Shown here piece by piece: positions 1-5,385 of a stretch of 6,225 nt of DNA (positions within the stretch are counted from its first letter, which is position 1; each line of letters starts with the position of its first letter). The stretch is from assembly GCA_937864275.1 (NCBI GenBank), contig CALMIW010000339.1, forward strand, positions 1-6,225. The letters are read 5' to 3'. The notes under the pieces are model-generated. The model saw only the letters and a program-made list of their open reading frames with translations, had not been told where the DNA came from and did no database searches. The position numbers and the translations under genes were made by a program. This DNA comes from an uncultured Dehalococcoidia bacterium (GTDB lineage Bacteria; Chloroflexota; Dehalococcoidia; Tepidiformales; Tepidiformaceae).

Positions 1-1475
1 ATCGCGTACGTGGCGAGCTCGACCCGCGAGTGAACCCGGAGCTTGCGCATCAGATTCGCCGTGTGCGTGTGCACGGTGTCGGGGCTCACCTGCATGACCT
101 CGGCGATTTCCTTCTGGGTCAGGCCGCGTGCGACGTGGCGGAGCCCCTCGTCCCGGTTGCCCATCGTCGCGGCCGCCTGCGCCGCCCCGTACTGGGCCGC
201 GGCGTCGCTCTCGTCTGCCTGCGCCGCTTCGCGGAAGTCCACCAGGGCCGCCGCGGCGTTCCCGCCGTGCAGTTGCGCCAGCCCGCGGTTCACCATCACG
301 GTCGTGTCGCTCGGGTCAATCTCGAGCGCCCGGTTGAAGTCGCTCAGGGCGGCTGCGTAGTTCGTCCGGTACAGGTGCAGCATCCCGCGATTGTTCAGGG
401 CGTCGGCGTCCAGCGGCTGCAACTCCAGCGCACGGTCGTAATCCGCGAGAGCCTTGTCGAAGTCGCCCGCGCGGGTGTGGGCGTTCGCGCGGTTGTAGTA
501 CGCCGCGGTCAGGCTGTCGTCCATCGAGATCGCCTGCCCGTACCGCTCGATCGCGAGGCCGTACTGCCCCACGTTGAAGTAAACGTTTCCTTCGTCCAGG
601 TAGGACTCGGCGGTGCGCCGGGGCGGCGGGACGATCGGCGCGGGCTCCAGGTCCACGAGCGCCTCTTCCACCGAAGAGAACAGGTCCTCGCCGGCGGGGG
701 TGGCTGCTTCGGGCTTGGCATCGGGTTCAGGCTCTGGCTCTGCTTTGGCCTCCACCACGGGAGTTGCGAGCTCTTCGATGATCTCGGCCAACTCAGCTGG
801 TTCCACGACTTCCGCGTCTGTATCGAGGACGACCACGCCGGCGGATAGTTCCCCGGCCTTCTCGGCTTCGTCTAGGAGTGCCTCGATAGCGGGTGCGCCG
901 GCCAGTTCCGCCGCGCCTTCGGCCATGAGCGCAGCTTCCACCTCTGCGACGGCGCGCGCGGCCTCTTCGTCCAGTGCCGCCGCATCGGCGGCCGCTTCGA
1001 GCAGTTCTTCGTCGGCGCCGGGCTCGGCGAGCTCCGAGATCACCAGGTCTCCCGCCTCATCCAGGGCGGTGTCCTCGAAGTCGTCGTCGGGGGCCGGAGG
1101 CATCCCCTCGTCGGTCGCTATGGCTTCTTCCACGGATGCCAGCGCCTCATCGGCTGCCGTCTCGGTGTAGACCGCTTCGGCTTCCTCGGCGGTCAGCAGC
1201 TCCGCTTCCGCAAGGGCTTCTTCGATCGCCTCCGCGGTTTCCCCCGGCTCGGCCGGCGCCTCCGCGGCGAACTCGACGGCCGGGCTCACTCCGTTGGTGC
1301 CGTGCGCGGGCTCGTAGTGCGTCTCTTCCTCGGCTGGCTGCACCGTCGGCGGCGCCCAGGAGGAAGGTTCTCCCGGCTGCGTCCCCGTCGCCCGCTTGCG
1401 AGAGGCGTTCGTCACATACACCACCACGGCGGTGACGCAGCCGGCGAACAACACGAACTTGAACAGCCGTTTCAT
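1..1475 (-). CDS. Membrane-anchored TPR protein with C-terminal LuxR-type HTH (3' end cut by window edge)
   Basis: The frame is open from the ATG at 1475 to the window edge, giving 491 complete codons and no stop. Residues 1-4 are basic and 5-21 form one hydrophobic segment, followed by a basic stretch (NASRKR). Residues ~30-286 are an acidic Ala/Glu/Pro-rich linker, likely disordered or helical. Four canonical 34-residue TPR units follow: ~289-322, 323-356, 357-390 and 391-424, with typical helix-B cores such as ALADYDRALELQP. A partial fifth unit runs directly into a LuxR/GerE-type HTH (~445-491) containing GLTQKEIAEVMQVSPDTV and LMRKLRVHSRVELATYA. LuxR-type HTHs bind DNA and TPRs bind proteins, so a signalling or scaffold-type regulator is inferred. 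The start overlaps the upstream gene's stop (ATGA), which implies translational coupling. The combination of membrane segment and DNA-binding domain raises a topology question. HTH and TPR assignments are firm; function and target genes are unknown. Confidence 0.85.
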   Translation of the reverse strand, partial: MKRLFKFVLFAGCVTAVVVYVTNASRKRATGTQPGEPSSWAPPTVQPAEEETHYEPAHGTNGVSPAVEFAAEAPAEPGETAEAIEEALAEAELLTAEEAEAVYTETAADEALASVEEAIATDEGMPPAPDDDFEDTALDEAGDLVISELAEPGADEELLEAAADAAALDEEAARAVAEVEAALMAEGAAELAGAPAIEALLDEAEKAGELSAGVVVLDTDAEVVEPAELAEIIEELATPVVEAKAEPEPEPDAKPEAATPAGEDLFSSVEEALVDLEPAPIVPPPRRTAESYLDEGNVYFNVGQYGLAIERYGQAISMDDSLTAAYYNRANAHTRAGDFDKALADYDRALELQPLDADALNNRGMLHLYRTNYAAALSDFNRALEIDPSDTTVMVNRGLAQLHGGNAAAALVDFREAAQADESDAAAQYGAAQAAATMGNRDEGLRHVARGLTQKEIAEVMQVSPDTVHTHTANLMRKLRVHSRVELATYA

Positions 1476-1870
1476 TTTTTCGATGCCTCGCGTTCCAGGA
1501 GGTGCTCGGTAACGGCCACCAGGCCGGCGTACGCATACATCAGGTGGTCGCGCGGGTGGAATTCCAGCTTCTTCAGCGTCTCTTTGCGTGCCGTCACCGG
1601 ATCCCACGAATCCATGAGCTCGATCGAGTCGTGGTCCACGCCCATCTGCAGCTCGTAGAGTTCGCCGTCGTCCGCTACCACCACGCACCCCACCTCGGGG
1701 TCTCCCCCGGGGATGTCGCATTCGATCGCCGTCGTGAAGATCGCGTTGGGGAACGAAGGAAACGGCTTGAGCTCGTCGCAGGCTTCCTTCAGCAACGCCT
1801 GGATCTGCATCGCCGATCGTTCGAGGATGAGGTCGGCCTGGGTTTTTCGGAGAAGCGCTTCGTTTGCCAT
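1472..1870 (-). CDS. Conserved-looking hypothetical protein, 132 aa, first gene of the leftward operon
   Basis: I do not recognise this family. The ORF starts at ATG (MANEALLRKTQ) and ends in TGA overlapping the ATG of the TPR-HTH gene by 4 bp, so the two are probably co-translated. The protein looks soluble and acidic, with no signal peptide or membrane segment. Residues ~4-34 look helical. A likely beta-hairpin region (~60-77) contains VGCVVVADDGELYELQMG. The C-terminal third (~92-130) is helical and ends in a charged tail, EREASKK. No catalytic motif is evident. The start has only a weak GGCAG ahead of it, but a TATACT box lies 10 nt upstream. A role together with the downstream TPR-HTH protein, for example as a partner or modulator, is only suggested by the coupling. 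Confidence 0.75.
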   Translation of the reverse strand: MANEALLRKTQADLILERSAMQIQALLKEACDELKPFPSFPNAIFTTAIECDIPGGDPEVGCVVVADDGELYELQMGVDHDSIELMDSWDPVTARKETLKKLEFHPRDHLMYAYAGLVAVTEHLLEREASKK

Positions 1871-1880
1871 TGCTGCCGAA

Positions 1881-1886
1881 AGTATA
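1881..1886 (-). promoter_or_regulatory. Candidate -10 box (TATACT) for the leftward operon
   Basis: On the minus strand TATACT ends 10 nt before the ATG at 1870. No convincing -35 is seen 16-18 nt upstream. The short distance would give a very short or absent leader, in keeping with the weak ribosome binding site. Confidence 0.35.
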
Positions 1887-1897
1887 AGCGCTGATAC
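1882..1897. promoter_or_regulatory. 16-bp imperfect palindrome, candidate operator
   Basis: GTATAAGCGCTGATAC matches its own reverse complement at 14 of 16 positions (GTAT-n-AGCGCT-n-ATAC). It lies in the 92-bp gap between the divergent genes and overlaps five of six bases of the leftward TATACT box. A dimeric repressor bound there would block the leftward promoter. The binding protein is unknown. Confidence 0.35.
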
Positions 1898-1924
1898 AAA
1901 CCGCGCCTCCCCCTCGAATTGCCG

Positions 1925-1930
1925 TATGCT
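1925..1930 (+). promoter_or_regulatory. Weak candidate -10 box (TATGCT) for the selenoprotein gene
   Basis: TATGCT sits 32 nt before the GTG start, leaving room for a ~25-nt leader that carries the GGAG ribosome binding site. No matching -35 hexamer is visible, so this is tentative. Confidence 0.25.
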
Positions 1931-1952
1931 TCGCCCCGAACTGCGAGAACCC

Positions 1953-1956
1953 GGAG
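1953..1956 (+). promoter_or_regulatory. Ribosome binding site (GGAG) deciding the GTG start at 1963
   Basis: GGAG lies 6 nt upstream of GTG 1963. The protein from this GTG begins MTVDSYRYLPRSM, which looks like the usual beginning of the family. The alternative ATG at 1999 would drop that segment and has no comparable site. Confidence 0.6.
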
Positions 1957-1962
1957 ACCCCC

Positions 1963-2814
1963 GTGACCGTCGACAGCTACCGCTACCTGCCCCGCTCCAT
2001 GAAAGCGATGTACGAGTCGACTCCCATGAGCGACGAGCCGATCGTCTGGACGCCGTTGCCGAAACCGCTCTCCCGTTGCTCGGTCGCGCTCATGACATCC
2101 GCCGGCATCTTCCTCAAGGATTCCCAGCCGGGCTTCGATGAGGAGCGCGAATGGGAGAACCCCCAGTGGGGCGACCCGACCTACCGTGCCATCCCCTCGG
2201 ACGTCCGCCAGGAACAGATCGGCTGTTCCCACCTCCACATCAGCCACGACGACCTGCTGGAGGACGTCGATGTCGTCCTCCCCATCCGCGCCTTCAAGTC
2301 GCTGGAGGCCGAAGGCCGTATCGGCGCCCTCGCCGATGAGCACTACTCCTTCATGGGCTACCAGGAACGCAGCCTTCTCGATTGGCGAAACACCCAGAGT
2401 CCCGAGCTCGCTGCACGCCTGAAGGAGCGTAAAGTCGACGTCCTGCTGCTCGCCCCTGCCTGACCGGACTGCTGCAGGAACGTGCCCGTGCTGGCGCGTC
2501 TTATCGAATCGCTCGGGATTCCCACGGTCACCGTCACGATGATGCCGGAGCTGGCGCTGAAGATGCGCGCGCCCCGGGTCGTCGGCGTCGAGTTCCCCTT
2601 CGGCCACAGCTTCGGCACGCCCCACAACGATGCGCTCATGCTCCAGGTTGCCCGCGCGGCCTGCGAAGCGCTCGAGGAGGCCGGTGCGCCCGGCTACAGG
2701 CTCGATGTCGAAGCCGAGTGGCCCGTCCCCCTCGAGATCGCGTACAAGACGTGGCATCCGCCTCGTCCGAGCCCGATCGTCGCCCGGATGCTCAAGTCGC
2801 GGGGCCAGGGCTAA
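1963..2814 (+). CDS. GrdB/PrdB-family selenoprotein (glycine/sarcosine/betaine/D-proline reductase B-like), TGA recoded as Sec
   Basis: This reads as one 283-residue protein if the in-frame TGA at 2461-2463 (codon 167) is selenocysteine. The part before the TGA has the family pattern: WGDPTYR (from W69), SHLHIS (89-94), a stretch like VVLPIRAF, RIGALA (from R119) and HYSFMGYQ (127-134). It ends in a hydrophobic strand, VDVLLLAPA. Next comes U167-P-D-C170-C171-R-N, then an Ile/Val-rich segment LGIPTVTVTMMPE. A PFGHSFGTPHND loop (212-223) typical of the family follows. In GrdB and PrdB the Sec/Cys attacks the substrate for reductive C-N cleavage. The length is nearer PrdB than full GrdB (~430 aa). 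No GrdA, GrdC or PrdA is nearby, so the substrate is unknown. The alternatives are a Cys-to-stop pseudogene or two separate ORFs (1963-2463 and 2482-2814). The intact second half, in the same frame, argues against both. Confidence 0.85.
2461..2463 (+). other. In-frame TGA, predicted selenocysteine codon (Sec167)
   Basis: The TGA lies between LLLAPA and PDCCRN in an otherwise open frame from 1963 to 2814. It occupies the place of the redox-active Sec or Cys followed by x-x-Cys in GrdB/PrdB-like proteins. TGA ends two neighbouring genes normally (at 1472 on the minus strand and 5383 on the plus strand), so site-specific recoding fits better than a genome-wide code change. Confidence 0.8.
2469..2493 (+). 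promoter_or_regulatory. Possible bacterial SECIS hairpin (weak)
   Basis: A bacterial SECIS is expected within about 40 nt after the UGA, with a G among the first two loop bases. Here GCA (2474-2476) can pair with TGC (2483-2485), leaving loop GGAACG, which opens with GG. Below it are a small internal loop and a C-G pair with G-U wobbles. An alternative fold pairs GCAGG with CCGTGC around loop AACGTGCC. Position and loop fit; stem stability is poor by eye. Confidence 0.3.
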
Positions 2815-2859
2815 GCCGGGCCCGTCGTGTCCGGGCCGGCGGTCTTGCCAGCCCTGGCC
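2803..2859 (+). terminator. Nested inverted repeat around the selenoprotein stop; possible terminator or attenuator
   Basis: A perfect 9-bp inverted repeat, GGCCAGGGC (2803-2811) and GCCCTGGCC (2851-2859), encloses the TAA stop and a second hairpin. The inner hairpin is GCCGGGCCC (2815-2823) with GGGCCGGC (2833-2840), one bulged G and a 9-nt loop. There is no T-run afterwards, so a classic intrinsic terminator is not shown. An attenuator or mRNA-stabilising role is equally possible. Confidence 0.4.
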
Positions 2860-2885
2860 GCATCGAGGCAGCGTCTGCTGTCTGC

Positions 2886-2891
2886 TAGACT
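2886..2891 (+). promoter_or_regulatory. Candidate extended -10 box (TGC-TAGACT) for the CoA-transferase gene
   Basis: TAGACT is preceded by TGC, an extended -10 arrangement, and ends 10 nt before the proposed TTG start at 2902. The same 10-nt spacing is seen for TATACT and the ATG at 1870. Directly upstream is a tandem GTCTGCT repeat (2873-2886). No -35 hexamer is evident. Confidence 0.35.
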
Positions 2892-2901
2892 CGCGCCCAC
2901 C

Positions 2902-5385
2902 TTGGCATCCGAGACTTCCGCTAACCCGCGTCCCTTCCTCCCCCTCAAAGGCATTCGGGTCCTCTCGTTCGAGGTCGCCTACTCCTTGCCCGCCGGCACT
3001 CGCACGCTTGCCGAGCTCGGTGCCGAGGTGGTGCGCGTGGCCGGCCCTGGCCGCGATAGCTTCTACATCGGCGTGGTCGACGGTGTGTACCTTTCGAAGC
3101 CCTGCATCGGCATCAACCTCAAGGACCCGGCCGGCCTCGAGATCGCGAAACAGCTGATTCCCCATGCCGACGTCGTCTGCAGCAACTTCGTCCCCGGCGT
3201 GATGGAACGCCTCGGCCTCGGCCCGGACGTCATCCGCGCTCTCAATCCCTCGGCCATCGTCCTCCAGCTCTCGGGCTACGGTGCGCCCGGCCCCTGGAGC
3301 GGCTACGCGGCCTTCGGCCCGAGCACGGAGGCGGCCGGCGGCATGAACTGCCTCATCGGTCCCGCTTCCAATCCGCCCATCCGCCTCGGCAGCGGCGTTT
3401 TCTCCGACCAGCTCGGTGGGCGTTTCGCCGCACTCGCCATCCTCGCCGCCCTGCAGCAGCGGTCGGCCGGTAATGGGCCACCGAGCCGCTACATCGACCT
3501 CTCCATGGCCGAAGCCATCTCGCTGCTGGTGGGCCACACCATCGTTGCCGCCGGCCTCGGCGACACGCCGCCCCGCCTCTGGAACCGCGACCGCGACTTC
3601 GCTCCCCAGGGCGTCTATCCCGCCCAGGGGGAGGACGAGTGGCTCGCCATCACCGTCAAGGACGACCGCCAGTGGAAGGCGCTGGCCGCCCTCACCGGCA
3701 TCCCCCGCCTCGCTTCCGCGGAGTTCGACTCCGCCTGGGCACGGCAGGCCAACCACGATGCCATCGATGCTCTGCTCTCAGAGTGGACGGCCGGTCAGGA
3801 AAAAGACGCGCTCGCCTCTGTCCTCCAGGAGAACGGGATCGCCGCATCGCCGGTTCAGAAGTCTCGCGACCCGCTCTTCGACCCCCACCTGAAGGCCCGC
3901 GGCCTCTTCCAGATGGTCCGCCACGAGCGCCCCATCCTGGGCTACGCCGCCCATCCCCACCCGACCACGCCCTGGATCGCGGACGGGCACGATCGCCACT
4001 ACCTGGCCGACCTGCACTTCCACGGTGCCGACAACGCGCGGGTCCTCGGCGACTGGCTCGGCATGCCGCCCGGGGAAGTGGCCGCCCTGGAGCAATCGGG
4101 CGCCCTCCTCGTGCTCAAGGACGTGACCGTCGAAGACCGCCGCACCGCCTACCGCGACGAAGACTTCGCCGAGCAGCTCGATCTCCAGCCCGCTACCGGG
4201 GAGTCCGTCTCCGGGGCGTCGGAGACGGTGGCGGAAGATGACGGGCGGCCGGCGGGCAACAGGACACCCGCTGGCGGTGGGCGCCTCCGCATCCTCGAAC
4301 TCTCGAATGCTCCGGCTGCCGGCTTCGCCGGGATGCTCCTGGCAGAACTCGGCCACGAGGTCATCCGCGTGGAACTCCCGGACGGGTACGGCGCCGCCCA
4401 TCCGCCGACGGCCGTCCTCGACGAGACCGAGCAGGCCTTCCTCGCGCGCCGCAAGAAGAGCGTTTCCTTCGCCGTGCCAACGTGGGCTTCCAAGTTCCTG
4501 GAGCTCGTCACCAGCGCCGACGCCGTTGTCGAAGACCTCGGCCCGGGTGGGCTCGGCGGTCTCGGCATCACCACGCACAGTCTTCGGGGACGGAAGCGGG
4601 ACATCGTCGTCGCCAGCATCTCGCCCTATGGCCTCACCGGGCCCAAATCCCGCTGGCAGGCGTCCGAGCTCACCATCCAGGCGTCGGCCGGCGTCCTCCA
4701 CTCCACCGGTACCACCGATGCCGCTCCCTCGAAAGCCGGCGGCTTCTCTGCCCACCACATCGCCGGAATCAACGCGGCCACCGCCATGCTTGCCCGCTGC
4801 TACGGCGTCGCCGCGGGCACCTGCGGCGGCGGCCACCTGGACCTGTCCATGCAGGAGACCTATATCCCCCACTGGTCCCGCCACATCGGCGAATGGGCCT
4901 ACAGCGGCACCAAAATGCGCCGCGAACTGCCCGGCTTCGGCCACCAGGGCTTTCGCCACACGGCCATGACTGCCGACGGCTGGATCTACGTGCTTTCGCT
5001 CTACGCCAGCTGGGAGGAAATCGCCCTCTTCTTCGGGCTCGACGAGTTCGTCACTGACGAGTGGTCGAACGCCGCCTACCGCATGGAGCACTGGCCCGAG
5101 CTCGAGCAGCCCTACCTCCGCTCGGTTGCTTCGAAGCCGCGCTACCAGTGGTTCGCCGAAGCTGCCGAAGCCGGCTATACCTTCGCCCCCGTCCATTCCC
5201 CCGGCGACCAGTTCGCCAACCCGCAGTACGCCGCGCGGAACTTTCTGAAAGACGCCGAGATCGGCGGCCGCGTCGTGCCGACCCCCGGTCTGCCCTTCCC
5301 CTGGGACGTTCCGTCCGCGCCGAATCGCCCGCCTCTCCCCGGCGAGCACACCGCCGAAGTCCTCGGCGAGGGAGCAGCCAAGTGA
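2902..5385 (+). CDS. Tandem-fused CaiB/BaiF (family III) CoA-transferase, 827 aa
   Basis: Family III CoA-transferases move CoA between acyl acids through an aspartyl-CoA intermediate. Two copies of the fold are fused. Domain I (~15-400) begins LKGIRVLSFE and contains LAELGAEVVRV, GINLKDPAG, ADVVCSNFVPGVMERLGL, LSGYGAPGPW and GSGVFSDQLGG. Its Asp is residue 169 from this start, the number of the catalytic Asp in CaiB and formyl-CoA transferase. A Gly/Ser/Glu-rich linker (~410-460) leads to domain II (~461-827), with RILELSNAPAAGFAGMLLAE, VVEDLGPGGLGGLGI and ISPYGLTGPKS. In domain II the matching position is His618 (GFSAHHIAG), so it is probably not a standard active site. The frame is also open from GTG 2827, giving 852 aa. 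That start lies inside a strong hairpin, lacks a ribosome binding site and adds a non-family extension, so TTG 2902 is preferred. The stop overlaps the hotdog gene by GTGA. The substrate is unknown. Confidence 0.88.
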   Translation: MASETSANPRPFLPLKGIRVLSFEVAYSLPAGTRTLAELGAEVVRVAGPGRDSFYIGVVDGVYLSKPCIGINLKDPAGLEIAKQLIPHADVVCSNFVPGVMERLGLGPDVIRALNPSAIVLQLSGYGAPGPWSGYAAFGPSTEAAGGMNCLIGPASNPPIRLGSGVFSDQLGGRFAALAILAALQQRSAGNGPPSRYIDLSMAEAISLLVGHTIVAAGLGDTPPRLWNRDRDFAPQGVYPAQGEDEWLAITVKDDRQWKALAALTGIPRLASAEFDSAWARQANHDAIDALLSEWTAGQEKDALASVLQENGIAASPVQKSRDPLFDPHLKARGLFQMVRHERPILGYAAHPHPTTPWIADGHDRHYLADLHFHGADNARVLGDWLGMPPGEVAALEQSGALLVLKDVTVEDRRTAYRDEDFAEQLDLQPATGESVSGASETVAEDDGRPAGNRTPAGGGRLRILELSNAPAAGFAGMLLAELGHEVIRVELPDGYGAAHPPTAVLDETEQAFLARRKKSVSFAVPTWASKFLELVTSADAVVEDLGPGGLGGLGITTHSLRGRKRDIVVASISPYGLTGPKSRWQASELTIQASAGVLHSTGTTDAAPSKAGGFSAHHIAGINAATAMLARCYGVAAGTCGGGHLDLSMQETYIPHWSRHIGEWAYSGTKMRRELPGFGHQGFRHTAMTADGWIYVLSLYASWEEIALFFGLDEFVTDEWSNAAYRMEHWPELEQPYLRSVASKPRYQWFAEAAEAGYTFAPVHSPGDQFANPQYAARNFLKDAEIGGRVVPTPGLPFPWDVPSAPNRPPLPGEHTAEVLGEGAAK

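Noticed and set aside
30..1435. Long plus-strand open frames opposite the TPR-HTH gene
   Set aside because: They are Arg/Ala/Ser-rich translations without domain signals. The minus strand gives clear TPR and HTH sequence, so these are GC-rich antisense shadows.
1435..1475. Lipobox (LFAGC) making the TPR-HTH protein a lipoprotein
   Set aside because: The hydrophobic region before Cys13 is too short, and the hydrophobic stretch continues past the Cys, which fits a membrane segment better.
2482..2814. Independent 110-aa gene starting at GTG 2482
   Set aside because: It is in frame with the upstream part, lacks a properly spaced ribosome binding site and begins in the middle of the family's Sec/Cys motif. 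It is the second half of the selenoprotein.
1789..3756. 655-aa minus-strand open frame
   Set aside because: It lies antisense to the selenoprotein and CoA-transferase genes, which have firm family matches, and shows no recognisable domain.
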